Positions 10,790-22,331 of a DNA stretch of 64,000 bases are shown here, piece by piece; the stretch's first letter is position 1, and every line of letters starts with the position of its first letter. A model generated the notes under the pieces. It was not told the origin of the DNA and searched no databases. It was given only the letters and a program-made list of their open reading frames with translations. This stretch comes from Incurvaria masculella. Lineage: Eukaryota > Arthropoda > Insecta > Lepidoptera > Incurvariidae. The stretch is from positions 12,890,077 through 12,954,076 of the forward strand of contig OX335646.2 of NCBI GenBank assembly GCA_946894095.1. Direction: 5' to 3'. Made by a program: the position numbers and the translations under genes.

Positions 10790-12235
10790 CTAAACTGAGC
10801 GTCTCACAAATGCGGCGCAATACTCCACGCAAGACCTGATCTGCGCCTTGTAAAGGAGCCGTTTTTGGTCAGGCGTGAAATACTGACGCACCCTGTTTAG
10901 AACTCCCAGCTTTTTCTAGGCGAGCTTGGCTTTATCCTTGATATGGCGTCCGAAATTAAGGTTATTCGTCCGGTGGACACCAAGAATCCATATATGGTCG
11001 TCAATACGTAGTTGTTCTCTGGAAGGTCGGAGCTGCACTGAAAGGGGTCCGCTTCGCACTGAACACGCACGCCTGAATCTTGCTCACGTTAAACTAAACG
11101 ATGTTCGAGCGCATCACCCATCTCATGTGAGAGGTAAACTAGGAGATGACCAGCAGACCGATTTGGACGAAAGCCGTATTGGTGATCGTTGAAGAGTTCA
11201 TTGCTCTCTAAGTACCTCATCAGCTGAGATTTGATGATGCGCTCCAACACTTTGCAGAGAAGAGAGGTAATGGCTATGGGTCGGTAGTTAGCCGGGTTTG
11301 ATCGATTGCCTTAATTTAAGCACGGGCTGAACGTTGGCCGATTCCCAAGCTGTAGGCACACGTCCAGTGGAGTACAATTGGCGGTAAAGGCGGGTTAGGA
11401 CAGGGGCTAATTTTGGAGCACATTTCTTCAACACCAGCGCTGGAATACCATCAGGACCACTCGCTTTCCTGGAATCTAGGGCGAAGGGCTCAAGCCGCAC
11501 CGCTCCATGGCGGAATCGTACCTATGTTCCGCATAGAGCATTCGCACTTAGGATAGATGTCGGAATTGAGCCGCCATCATCCAGGCGTGTGTTCGCAGCA
11601 AAGAGTCCCACGAGAATGTCGGCGTTTTCTTTGGCGGAAAAAGCGAGTGATCCATCAGCCTGCTGCAATGGAGGAGCGGCAGAAATTTGCTTCGACAGAA
11701 TTGGCGAGGGACCAGAATTGACGGCTCCCTGTTTTGTGGCTGATCAACTTCTCGCCAATTCAGCCGATATGCCGAACTTCGCTCTTGCGATTATTCTCTT
11801 ACTGAATCTAGAATCTACGTTCAGGGCCTGTTTCAGCGCTTTTACGTCTGGGTCACGTCGTGTTCTTGCACGGAACCATGCACGGTAGGCCGCATTCTTA
11901 GTAGAACAGGCGGCCGCGCACTCCGCGTCGAACCATGGCTTTACAATTTAGCACCGAGGGATTTAGTACACCGACTAAGAGTAAATAGTTCCATAGCTCC
12001 ATCAGGATCACCTCGGCAACGGCATTAGCGGGCATTACTCGAGGGGTCCATAGTGCTGAAAAAAAAGCTGTCTCCAAGGGAAGGATGAGAAATGTTCTCG
12101 CATTCCTTCCTATTCTGCTACCTACAGTGATTATTTTCTTAATGAATGCAATTTGACGTGTCGGCGGGCCGCAAGGCCACTGGGGAGCGCTTGGCTGCTG
12201 CTCATCACGAATTTCCGACAAGAAAAAAAACCGAC
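10790..12235 (-). mobile_element. Jockey-like LINE remnant (reverse transcriptase region, many frame breaks)
   Basis: The minus strand reads, in broken frames, from right to left. Near 11930 it has the linker ahead of the polymerase (KPWFDAECAAACSTKNAAYR). It continues through a block ending in KENADILVGLFAANTR to SRKASGPDGIPALVLKKCAP and LYSTGRVPTAWESANVQPV (11500-11288). Below 11288 are remnants of the fingers and palm, with no intact catalytic YADD visible. Several frameshifts and stops show it is dead. The 'KASGPDGIPA...VLKKCAP' block is typical of insect Jockey-type elements. Confidence 0.85.
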
Positions 12236-13050
12236 GTACGTGCTTGTATAATTTTCAGTAAATTGTGCTTACATTTTTTCTCCCTTTAAACAGTTGTAGT
12301 TTATTAAAAATGTAATTTTGATTATTGTTTTTTATAAAATCGTTTTTTTATATATTTCGATAAAAACTATGTTCGTTACTTTTATACGTTGTGGTAGTTG
12401 TGTGGTCAGATTGTTAATTTTCGTTTTATAGGCTCGTAAAGAGCAGGGATCAAAGTGTCTCGGTCCTAGGTCGTAAAATGACGAATAATGCGGAGAGTTA
12501 ATTGGCGAGAGTACACTTTTCTATCATTTCATAATTTAAATATACGTTCGTATCCTTAATTTGAAACCTAATTGACCACATTTCCTTTCTTATTTATTTA
12601 TTTGCAATTATTGTTCATTTATTTCGAAATATTTACTATCGGTATGTGTTACAAATAAATTGGTTGGACCCCAACTGTTATAACATTAGAAAATGTATGA
12701 ACATTACCCTGCAAAAATATCGATAGCTCACGTAAAAAGCAACGAGCTCTGGAACAGGGAACCCACTAGGAGGAGGATGTACTTACCAAGTATGGATTCA
12801 ATATTCGTAATTTACGCACGGGCCTCAATGCTTTTTCAGAAATCTTACATGTTATTCTATAGGAAATATATGTACAGTTTTAGAAGATGCAAGAACTGTA
12901 AGAAAACACATAAAACAAATTGATACAATGAAGCAGCTATAATCTTTTGATTGAAAATCTTATGTCTTGAAAAATAATCTTTTGTCTTGAAAAAAGATTT
13001 TTTTTCTATAATCGACTGTAGACGAATACTGATTACCTAGTATAGATTAC
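12236..13050. other. AT-rich intronic DNA, nothing identified
   Basis: I see no exon, hairpin or named repeat. A 76-codon frame at 12693-12923 has no family features. Confidence 0.4.
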
Positions 13051-13067
13051 TGAATATTCAAGTGTGT

Positions 13068-13115
13068 GTATTAAGGTCCTCAGCACAGCCACCCATACCG
13101 GTTTTTCATAAAAAA
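13068..13115 (-). repeat. Short dispersed repeat shared with 51.97 kb
   Basis: The minus strand reads tatgaaaaaccggtatgggt then ggctgtgctgagg. The same block occurs on the plus strand at 51968-52012. The family is not recognised. Confidence 0.55.
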
Positions 13116-13261
13116 AAAAATTGATTGTTGCAAATACGTACAACACACTTGAGGCGGAAATCCCTTGAAATAAACGTTGTTTGGTCCAATTTAGGTTTTG
13201 GTCAAAACATCGCATCACTTAGGGCTACTACTCGTAGAACTCATGTTCATCCAACCGTGAG

Positions 13262-13355
13262 CAAGAAGGTGTGACAGGTAGAAAGAAACAGAAAGAAAGT
13301 GATGCATGAACGGGGCGAGGAAATGAGCCCTGTATGCTAGGCAAGTCTCTCTAAA
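13262..13355 (-). repeat. SINE head fragment, tRNA-headed subfamily
   Basis: On the minus strand the tRNA-like half-head gacttgcctagcatacaggg and cctcgccccgttcatgcatc, followed by tttctttctgtttc, match the complete copies at 33.5 and 45.8 kb. The body is missing. Confidence 0.7.
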
Positions 13356-14281
13356 AGTGATACTACAAACAAATAAACCCTGCTAAAACATAAATCTAGG
13401 CCCTCAGGAGAATGACAAAACCCGTTACCATTGCTCCCAAGCTTCTCACTGCTCCCAAGATGTCGTCACCGTCTTTCGTAGCTATTTATGCTATAACTCC
13501 CAAAAACACAGAGTTACAAACTTATCTCACAAATGCTAACTTTTACAAATTATTCTATGACATGTGCATGTACATGACTGCTTTGTGCTCGCAAAGACAG
13601 TGTAGTTTGTTAGTTCCTATTTCTGGGGAGTTATAGCAGAAATAGTTACGAAGGACTGTGGCGCCATCTTCAAGAGGACATGCATCTCTCTCTTCTCGAT
13701 ACATTTATCAACTCAAGAGTCTATGCCAGCATAGGATAGTCAGTGAGTAGGAGCGATTTGTTTTGTCTAAAATATGTCATAGTTCCTCAGAGGAAATCAC
13801 CCGGTATATTTCACCTGAAATTGTAGACACAATGGAAAATTATGGAAATCGAGGTCCTTAAGAGGTACAATTTTCGTTTCGGCCCATACAAAAAGGGAAA
13901 GCTATGTCTAAAGATATTTAAGTACTGGTTAGAATTCTAACCAGTACGTAGTCACATATGTTTTTAAATTGTTTTTAACATTTTGCTGCAATAAGAACTG
14001 CTTTTAACTCAGTCATTTACTCGAAATACTAATTTATAAAAACCTTGGAGACTATCTACTAGGATTTAAAAATATATTCTAGAAAAAAAAAATATCGCAC
14101 ATGATTTGATGCAGAAAACTAATATTTTTTCATCTAAGGTAGAAAACAGGTTTCTCCGCAGCTGGGTAGCGAGTGCACGACACGACATTTTCGAAGGTAA
14201 ATAATGGGCCTTTAAATTTTGAAAGTTTGCCATTCTTAAAATTCCTGGGCATCTGCGCCGATAGCAATGTGATTGTCTGAC

Positions 14282-14506
14282 CTGATTTCCGAATACGCCG
14301 ACGCTGCAGGCCGATGAGACCTGGGTGGGGCCGAACCAGACGGCCGCGAGCCGCGGGGGCACGTTGAGGATGAAGATCTGCGACACGGCGGCGACGCCCT
14401 GCCCCAGGAACCCCAGCCAGAACATGTCCTGCCCCACGGAGAACACCTTGAGCCATGCGCCCGCGCAGGTCCCCACCGCGCCGATTATCGTTGTGACGCG
14501 GAGCCC
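14282..14506 (-). CDS. FLVCR: FLVCR-family transporter, coding exon 2 (residues 116-190)
   Basis: The exon encodes GLRVTTIIGA (start of TM3), CAGAWLKVFSVGQ, and TM4 (FLGQGVAAVSQIFILNVPPR), then LAAVWFGP and FGNQ. RxAxVWFGP and FGNQ are diagnostic blocks of the FLVCR family. The acceptor is CGCAG before GGG (14506) and the donor is GTCAGA at 14281-14276. The exon is 225 bp, phase 0 at both ends. Its GC content is far above the surrounding intron, which produces long shadow frames on both strands. A duplicated 107-bp unit and a foldback element lie a few dozen bases upstream of its acceptor. Confidence 0.95.
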
Positions 14507-14573
14507 CTGCGATCGTAGACAAAATGTGAGACACATGCCTCAAAAGCAAACCTGTTATTCCGGGAGGTCGCGA

Positions 14574-14775
14574 CATTTTTGGTCACGATAAGGCAAATGG
14601 CTGAATCTAAGTTAACAGGTTAGAGACCAACCCTCTGATGCTAAATATGTAGGTCTGCCTGCTGCGTTAGTTTGATTGGACATTTTTGGTCACGATTAGG
14701 CAAATGGCTGAATCAGGGTTAACAGGTCAGAGACCAACCCTCTGATGCTAAATATGTCGATCTGCCTGCGCCAAG
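14574..14775. repeat. Two-copy tandem repeat, period 107 bp
   Basis: The block catttttggtcacgataagg...caaccctctgatgctaaata starts at 14574 and again at 14681, with a few differences and a length change in the second copy. It lies just upstream of transporter exon 2, inside intron 1. Confidence 0.85.
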
Positions 14776-15100
14776 TGGATGCGTTAGCTAGATTCGCTAT
14801 GCAAAATAGATGTTGGTACATATTTAACTGTCGATTAAAATACTTATTATATAGGCTTATGGATACCTATTGATTATACAACCTTAACGAGTTGATTTTT
14901 AATTAAATACTTAAATGTACCTAAAGTTATATCTGTAACCTAAATAGCCTATAACTACCAAATATTTGATCAGTTTTGGTAAGCAATAACTGATACTTTT
15001 ATGCTTCGTTATTATAAAAAACCTTATCATATATGTTTCTGTCACGATAACTACTTTTTCAGGCGCCTACCACTTGGTGCAGGCAGACCGACACGTTTAG
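14748..15100. mobile_element. Probable MITE with about 38-bp terminal inverted repeats
   Basis: The left end (14748-14782, containing gatctgcctgcgccaagtgg) is the inverse of the right end (15061-15100, containing ccacttggtgcaggcagacc), with a few mismatches. The interior is AT-rich and non-coding. Confidence 0.6.
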
Positions 15101-15980
15101 TAAATATACTTTTTCTTACTAAACAGTTACGTTACTTATTCCAAGGAATGTGATATGTATGTAGGTATAATCGAGCGTGAAGCAAGGACACATTTGGATG
15201 TTATGTTTTTTTGGTTCGGGTCCAGCTTTGCAGTATATTCGTAAAGTAGTTCTTTTTACTGGGCTCTTTCTTCAATTAATGTGTCCTTACTTCATGGTCG
15301 ATTATACACATACATATCACATTCCTCGACACATTAAGCTTCAGATGGTTGGGATTTATGCTGTGAATTCCGTTTCAGCCATTTACGTTATCGTTACAAT
15401 TTTCGTCACGACCCCTAGTCTATGTAGCACGGCGAGGTCAAGAGTTTTTTGTTCTATTCTTAGTCCTATTATGCACTGAGGAAGAACTTCTTCAGTGCAT
15501 AACAGGACTAATAAATACTGCATTCCAGAGCAGAATTTATTTATACTGAATGTTCTTATAAAAACTAAATTATTGTGAATATTTATATATGATTATACTG
15601 CCAAATTCTAATTTAACTAATTATTATATTAGATGCCAAAATATTTTAATGCGATGACAATCCAGCCTGCAAAATAATACTAGAAATAAATAACATTTGA
15701 ATGTTTTTTGTTTTTGTAAATCCATTTAAACTATTTACTATTGGTAATTTTTTATTAAATAGTAATCAGATTTATTTATTTAATTCACTCTCGCTTGAAG
15801 TAAATTAATCAGCTAATCATTAGATAACTCATGGTAGTTTGAATAACAGTAACAGCGAAAAGTTAAAACATAATACTGATTTACATACAGAAATAAATAT
15901 ACGTAGAAAGTGGTCGGAAAAGAAAATGTGTAAACTTTTATTTTGTTATTGTAAAGCGAATATAATTAATAAGCAAATAA
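15101..15980. other. AT-rich intronic DNA with a small inverted repeat
   Basis: Near 15467-15510 cctattatgcactgaggaag meets its inverse cttcttcagtgcataacagg, giving a perfect short hairpin. The 100-codon frame at 15177-15479 has no family signature and I do not call it a gene. Confidence 0.45.
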
Positions 15981-15984
15981 TTCA

Positions 15985-16275
15985 TTCAATGAATCATAAA
16001 TAAATATAGATTGATTAACAACATTAATAATGTGTACCAAACGAAATCAGGGAAAAATAAATTCAAAGTAAATCAATATTCAAATATCAAAATTAAGTAA
16101 TTAAGTAATATTCAAATATCAAAATTAAAAAGTAAATCAATATTCAAATATCAAAATTAAGTAATTTTGATATTTGAATATTGATTTACTTTAAATTTAT
16201 TTATTCCCTGATTTCGTTTGGTACACATTATTAATGTTGTTAATAAATCTTTCTTTATTTATGATTCATTGATTG
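15985..16275. repeat. Long foldback (palindrome) centred at 16160/16161
   Basis: The right arm (16162-16275: tactttaaatttatttattc, ctgatttcgtttggtacaca, ttattaatgttgttaataaa) is the inverse of the left arm beginning near 15985. The left arm carries an extra stretch of about 50 bp, because the unit gtaaatcaatattcaaatat is partly repeated. It lies in intron 1 of the transporter. Confidence 0.85.
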
Positions 16276-16981
16276 AACTCCTTTTTCATCTAAGGGTATG
16301 TATCGATTTTTCCCACAAGCTCATACATATCTTACAATAACTTTAATGTTTATTTATCTCCTTATTTCGGCTGGCATATAAGTATATTTATTTCGAAAAC
16401 ATTTCGCCCTTTGTACTAGCTTTTCCGGCGGATGTCAATCGTTTGGCGTAGAGGACGGGTTAAAAGTTGTTTTTTTTATTTTGTTGCGGAATCCTCGGTG
16501 TTTATGTCCGACTCGCAGTAAGCCAGTTTTTTTTCGGTCAGCAACAATATTCTGCATGTGCATGCGGAGTGCGTTCATAATTAGCAAAAACCAGTTTGTT
16601 CTTACAGACACTGTTGTACCCATTACGTACGTAATTTACCGGACGAGTTCTACAATATCTGGGTTAGAGATAATTGTCAACTAAAAACAAATATAAGTAG
16701 TAACGGGAATTTAGAAGTTTATTTTCCGATGGTTTGGACGTGCGTAGAGAATGGATGAGGAAAGGATAACGAAACAAATATACACAGCAGAAGCGAATGG
16801 AATTGAGTTGTACGACCACATTGAGATGCATGCATGAAAAGTTGTACCTATGTATGTAGAGCGACCGAAAGAAGTATGCTGTGATCGTTCTCTATCACTT
16901 ATGCCTATCCCTCCGGGGAAGAGGCGCGTTAGTGTGTTGCTTACATTATGCAAAACTGTTAATATAAGTCGCAAAACTGAC

Positions 16982-17326
16982 CGCTTTGTCGAGCAGCCAG
17001 CTGGCGGGGAAGATGAGCGGGATGTATGTGACCATGTACACCATGGAGGTCCAGTAGACGGCGGTGCTGCTGACGCCGTAGTAGGCGACGACGATGTTCT
17101 CGATGACGGCGTACTGGATCCACTGCAGGCTGTTGGAAGCCGAGTACAGCACGAAGAGGCCCAGCACGAGCCAGCGGCTGCGGTACAGGCGGTAGTGCGG
17201 CGGCACCTTCCGATCTGCGCCCGCGCCCGCGCCCTCGAGGGCCGCGCACATCACGCTGCCCTCCACGCGCCCTTCGCACCCTCCGTCTCCCTCGCCCAGA
17301 CCCTTCACGTACGCCGGTGTCGACAT
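16982..17326 (-). CDS. FLVCR: FLVCR-family transporter, coding exon 1 (residues 1-115)
   Basis: This encodes the N terminus of a 12-TM major facilitator. Vertebrate FLVCR proteins are plasma-membrane transporters linked to choline/ethanolamine and, earlier, haem movement; which substrate applies here is inference. A Gly-rich cytoplasmic tail (1-45) leads into TM1 (about 52-76, WLVLGLFVLYSASNSLQWIQ) and TM2 (about 90-112, SMVYMVTYIPLIFPASWLLD). Trp69 aligns with the conserved QWIQY tryptophan of the family. I chose the ATG at 17326 because TAA is in frame four codons upstream (TAA GTG ACA AAG ATG) and the context aaagATG is favourable. The donor is GTCAGT at 16981-16976, after an in-phase GCG. 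FLVCR1 versus FLVCR2 orthology cannot be decided from this half. Confidence 0.94.
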
Positions 17327-17639
17327 CTTTGTCACTTAACTATTAACTTTTGCATGTAAATATTTTTTGTTGTAAAGTTTATTGTCTCCGACAGTCTTTT
17401 CTTCTTTCTTAAATAGGGGTTTCTTTGTTTGGAAGCACTAATTTCTTGGCACATTCGACTTGGAGTCTCACAATGTCTTGTCAGATAGGGCGGTAACTTT
17501 TTCACGTTACCAACTGACGAAGACGTCTCGAATACTGCAAGGTGAAATCCCTGAAACGTGTTTCCATCGATCAATCTATGCGTTGTGACGTCAGTGCCTT
17601 TGTGTTGATAATGAGTAATGGTTTGCAACGGGGAAACTT

Positions 17640-17960
17640 TTAAAGGACTCGTGGAGTGCCGCGTGCGCGTGCGGTAGCGCGTGGCGGAGCGCGCCTTTGT
17701 CCCGGCAGCGCGGCACTCTCGGAGCGACTGCAGCGAGCGACTGAGCGCCGATCTGGCTGGGAGACGAGCCGTCGTTCGCGACGGATACAGACAGACGGGA
17801 CGATTGCAGCGTGATACCGACCGGCGACGACGGTCGTGTAGATTCACGTTTAATTCACCTGCTCAGCAGATTATAGTACTCAATGACGCCCGATAAGCGC
17901 TGCCGGTCGGGTGCGCGGTGACTTGGGGGTGACGTGGGGGCCTCCGCCGGCACCGCACGC
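17640..17960 (-). promoter_or_regulatory. GC-rich promoter/5'UTR region of the FLVCR-like gene
   Basis: This is a CpG-dense block in AT-rich surroundings, 300-600 bp upstream of the start codon. On the minus strand a TCAGTC at 17744-17739 fits the arthropod initiator consensus. The interval 17327-17740 would then be 5'UTR. No TATA box is evident. The call rests on position and composition only. Confidence 0.55.
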
Positions 17961-18010
17961 CACTCCGCGCTCCCTAGCCAAATTACTTATTCTGGGCCCT
18001 AGCTCCATAT

Positions 18011-18685
18011 GGCCTGGTTATACGGCACGAGCTGGCTGACGTGACAGTGGACAGCTACTACCACTGTGTATTCGAAATATAGCCTCGAAATATAACTCGC
18101 CTAGCGCGGTTACACGATGAAAGTATCTGTCATGAGACAGAGCCCCGGTTGCACGAAGAAGCGGCTGAGTTAATCAATGTTCAAACACGTCACTTTGAGT
18201 GAACAGCATAGAGTTCCTTCCATACTGTCCACACAAAGTGACGTGTTTAATCATACTTTGACGTTGATTTAGATTTTTTGTTCTTTCGTGCACTCGGCCC
18301 AGAGTCTTAAAAATCACTTTAGAAAATAACACAATAAATAACTAAGTAGTTGAGCATATATCAGAGATTGCCATTACTGCAGCAAGTATATCCATGACTA
18401 CAGATGTTGATGATGATGACGCCAGAAATAATTAGGCTATTTGTTGTGCTGATGACACCGTAAATTTGGAACAGTAATAAGCAGGTGTATGCACAAAACT
18501 TTTCTTATGGCGAGGTGGAGAAAGGCGAGTGGATAGTGAAAGCAAAAAAAAAATGTGGTAACGGATGGTAGCTAGACCAACTCGTACATATACACGTATA
18601 TAGTGCGATTATACGGTGCGAGTAGCTAGACTGCAGTAAATGACTAGACCAGCTCGCATGCTAGCTCGCACTGTGTAACCAGGCC
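18011..18685. mobile_element. Possible DNA transposon derivative with 25-bp terminal inverted repeats
   Basis: The left end ggcctggttatacggcacga and the inverse of the right end (ggcctggttacacagtgcga) match at about 20 of 25 positions. The interior has no coding potential and contains the nested element at 18137-18305. It sits directly upstream of the transporter promoter. Confidence 0.5.
18137..18305. mobile_element. Small palindromic MITE, copy 1
   Basis: Its ends ccggttgcacgaagaa and (inverse) ccgagtgcacgaaagaa match each other. Internal blocks atactgtccacacaaagtga and tgacgttgattta match the copy at 42174-42332. Confidence 0.7.
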
Positions 18686-18689
18686 TTTA

Positions 18690-19728
18690 TTTCTGATGAC
18701 TGTGCGGCTGCGGTTGAGACAGCTAATTACGATTTCTGTGGAGACAGCAGACGCGGCGAGGTAAAGGCCAGGCCAATGGGGAGGATAATGTATGTACGAT
18801 TATTGTTACTGTGCGCAATGTTTGTAGATACTAGACCTCGCTTACTGCTCAGGACTCTGAAGACACACCGTAATGGTTCATGGCCTTAAATCACCCAGGC
18901 TACAACGTTGTTCCACCCAATTTAACTCGCCATTTACGAAGTTAGAAGGTATGAAGTGGCAATTCAACTAGCTTCTTTACCACCGGATGTATGTTAACTA
19001 TACTTTACTTACCTATGTGTGCACTAAGCTAATAGATACTTATTATGTGAATGTGAAATCTACCAGTTCAAAACATATGTTCTTTTATTAAAAATATAGT
19101 CTCAACTGCCTACGTAGATGTTTACAAAGTTATAAGAAATAATTAAACATCCAAAAAGTAAGTAGGTAATATTATTTCATAAAAAAATATCCCTTCTAGT
19201 CATATTTCCAAAAGGAATGTAGGCAAATAATGTATGCTCGAACAAGGAAATAATGTAGGTAGGTAGTTAAGATAAGTTGATTTTCCTTCCTCTTGCGTCG
19301 AGGCTATGCGTAAATCCCTGATAAAGGTGGTAAGTAATTTAGTCTTAGCCTCTAGGGAAAGTCATGCTCAGATCAGACGTGAGATAATACGTCCATTGGT
19401 ACGGGTGCCTGCAGATAACTAGAACCGAGGCGCGGTGCCTCTCCTTTACGCTGCTCTATCCGTCCTAGATACGACCCGTAATCGATTCACTTCTTCGTAT
19501 CGTATCTTTATTCGTATCGATTCACTCAGTGCGAAGTTACCAACCTTTACCAAAATTTTACGTGCAATCCGAACCACGAACGGAAAATGTAAATTGTAGT
19601 ACCACTTGAAGTATTTTTAAGTGCCTGAACCCACAGCACAAGAGCGTTGAGCTCGCCTAGAGCAGATCTTACGCTAAACAAAAATTAAAGCATGAACAGT
19701 GGATTCACTACATATGAGCTCATATGTA
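18690..19728. other. Intergenic DNA, nothing identified
   Basis: Unique-looking AT-rich sequence upstream of the transporter promoter, with no exon or repeat that I can name. Confidence 0.4.
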
Positions 19729-19968
19729 GTTACCCTATTACTAAGCCTCCACTGTCCGTCCGTCCGTCCGTCCGTCACAGGGTTGTATCTCATGAGCCGT
19801 AATAGGTAGGCAGCTGAAAATTTTGCCGCTATAACAACAAATACATAGGTAAAATCAAAAAAATATAAAAATTAAAGGGGGCCCCATACAAAAAACGTGT
19901 TTTATTTTGTGTTGATGGTACGGAACCCTTAGTGTGCGAGTCCGACTCGCACTTGGCCGGTTTTTTAA
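19729..19968 (-). mobile_element. Helentron/Helitron-like element with (GACG)n tract, copy 2 (3' hairpin missing)
   Basis: On the minus strand it runs from aaccggccaagtgcgagtcg through the microsatellite to gcttagtaatagggta. The terminal gggtacggaaccctaa arm is lost, so the copy is truncated. Confidence 0.8.
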
Positions 19969-20184
19969 TAAGGAGGGCAGTATAATAAACGAGCAATATT
20001 TGTTGGTATTCTTATTTAAATTTATGTTTTGAGATCTCGAAAACTTCTCCTAACAATTTCGATGAAATTTGCTTTATGGGGTTTTTTTATGGGCGCGAAA
20101 AATCGATCTAGCTAGGTCTCATCTCTGAGAAAACGCGCTTTTCCCAGTTTTCATGCAATATCAATGTTATCGGTTATTTCACTG

Positions 20185-20240
20185 CAGCATAGGGGCGGCG
20201 GCGGTGGCGGCGGCGCCGCGGAGGGGTTACAACGGTGCGC
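20185..20240 (+). repeat. Short GGC-rich block
   Basis: Near-perfect (GGC)n run at 20191-20215 in AT-rich surroundings. It may be a small CpG-rich regulatory block or a simple repeat; nothing else supports a gene. Confidence 0.4.
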
Positions 20241-20784
20241 GTAACTTCACCACTTGATTTAGTTTCCCAAACGCCCCTAAAGAAGTATAACTTTAAAAAA
20301 ACCTCATTATAAATGCTTCGTAGAAAATATGTTCATCATAATGCGTCAAGGGCGTTGTAGAACACGTTTTAATTTTCAAAATACGGATGCTACAGTTCAG
20401 GGCCTGATAGCACCTGATTGCAAACAGTTCCACGAGGGCGTAAGTGAAAAAAATACTATTTATACTGCTTATTTTGGAATTTGTAAAGCTTTGTCTAGCT
20501 TCATTTCATTTATTTTTTTAACTTATGGTAGTAAAACTACACTAATTCGTGTTATTAATTGACTGATCCGGGAGTTCGATCAACTCAATGAATCAGAACC
20601 TGCAAAGAAATTTCACTGGTCTATACGTTATTTCTTTTTTGTCCACATTAATGATATAATACACTTATGAATGCATACCTAAATGCTACTGCCGAACTTA
20701 CATTGTTGGTAGGACGATCCAAGGGAAAGATGTAAGAACTACGAGGAAATAACGACCCACGATGTGAACAGCCTTAAAATATAA

Positions 20785-21045
20785 ATTACTTAGCTTAATC
20801 ACCACATATTAAGGGCATTTGTTACCAGCTTTCAATCAATACCACTACAAGATAATCATCACTTTATCAATAAAGGCCCCTTACGTAACGATTAAAATAA
20901 ATCAGGACTTAGTGAAAATCAGGCTTAGCCAGCCAGGACAAGCCTGATTTTCAGGGCCTTCATTACTAAAGTGCTGATTATCTTGTACTGGTATGGATTG
21001 CAAACTTCTAAGAAAGGCCCTTAATATGTGGCGATTAAGCTAATC
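20785..21045. mobile_element. Foldback MITE
   Basis: The outer arms agcttaatcaccacatatta / taatatgtggcgattaagct and the inner arms caagataatcatcactttat / aaagtgctgattatcttgta fold on each other. The centre has tcaggctt...aagcctga. A diverged half-copy may be present at 43868-43935. Confidence 0.75.
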
Positions 21046-21310
21046 AGCAGTAGGTGAAAAAGGCCAGTAACCTAATAACGTAATAAATATAAATATTGAG
21101 TAATGATTGCAAGGATTTTCGGGTGCAAATGCCTTCGTCAACTTACCAGCTATTTCGGGTGCACAGAGCCCTCGTCGATTTTGATACACTATATTTGAAA
21201 CCTATAACGATAAATATCTGTCACTTATATTTTTTCTTTCAAACTTATTTTATGATAGTTTATGAACATGTGCCTAATTTGAAAACACGCAATCGACTCT
21301 TATCACGCCC

Positions 21311-21862
21311 TTAAGGTGGCCCAACCCGGCGCGCCTAACTCATTTGCGGGCACGATACAAAACCGTGCTGTTGCGCTCTGGGACCTTCTCTGTTTCAAAG
21401 AATAAGACAGGCTCCGTGATGAGGAAGATGCAACATGTCCACAAAAAATAGAATGTGCATAGTGCATGATTTGGTAAGATTTACGAAAATTTTAAATTTA
21501 AAACGACTTCTAGCTAAAAGTAAACCACGACCGCTGTAGTAAAAAATCGAACAAAAACCAAATAGATTATTAATCTTTATTAAATAAGCTATGTCTGATG
21601 ACTAATCTTTTTAAGATGTTCTTACTTTATCATTGCGTAATCCACCTCCAAAGTTATTGTATAAAACGCGCGAAAAATGCGAACTTTCGGACCTTATAAC
21701 TTAGAAACCAAAAACAATTTTACAATGCCAATGGTCATCAGACATATCTAGTTCGATCAAATAAAACAATTTTGAGCAACATTTTGGATCTCTGACAATA
21801 AATATGGGCATGACCTTCTTTCCCCTTTTGTATGGGGAGATGAGCGGGTTGAGCCACCTTAA
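21311..21862 (-). mobile_element. TTAA-flanked MITE (family C), copy 1
   Basis: Termini are TTAAGGTGGCCCAACCC and (inverse) TTAAGGTGGCTCAACCC. The interior carries catcagacatagcttattta-type blocks and ataaaacgcgcgaaaaatgc. The TTAA at both outer edges suggests a piggyBac-type target, which is inference. It is non-coding, about 550 bp, and oriented opposite to copy 2. Confidence 0.85.
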
Positions 21863-22331
21863 CTTAAATGGAGAAATTCCAGTTATAAATCAAGAACTTT
21901 TTCTACTTCACAAATCTCAGGGGCAGGGTCAGTTTCTTGTTGTTTACCTTTAAACTTTTGGTTTGTACGTGGAATACTGTATGGGGCTTTTTCTAGAGTG
22001 AAAAGACCGAGTGATTATTTTTAGGGAGTGAGTGAAATAGTTTTCAGTATTTTTTGTGGTTGCTTTCAAAACATTCTTCGCAAAATGTATCCCTTATTGA
22101 TATCTATTATTCTTAGTTCTAAGTCGGCAAAACTGTTTTTCATATTTTATCTGATAAAAATTAACCTCGATTCGAACATGTTGTCGGCCGATTATCAAAG
22201 AACCAGTCAAGTGTGAATCCACGATCCCAAGGTCATGTCGCCTTGAGAGGTAGTTAGTTGAGCGTACAATATTTGTATGTAAAGTAACGCCTTACGGTGA
22301 GCGATTTTAAATAACGAAGGTGCTTCGAAAC

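Noticed and set aside
14130..14576. 148-codon minus-strand frame and 88-codon plus-strand frame over transporter exon 2
   Set aside because: Alternative frames of the real exon; they show Arg/Gly-rich composition typical of shadows.
15177..15479. 100-codon plus-strand frame
   Set aside because: AT-rich, antisense to the transporter intron, with no motif and no codon bias.
16850..17359. 169-codon plus-strand frame opposite transporter exon 1
   Set aside because: Antisense shadow of a GC-rich exon, with no family features. The minus-strand FLVCR motifs explain the region.
17332..17847. 171-codon minus-strand frame upstream of the transporter start codon
   Set aside because: It overlaps the likely 5'UTR/promoter and ends at the in-frame stop region before the ATG at 17326. 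Its composition is Arg/Ser-rich from CpG content, with no known domain.
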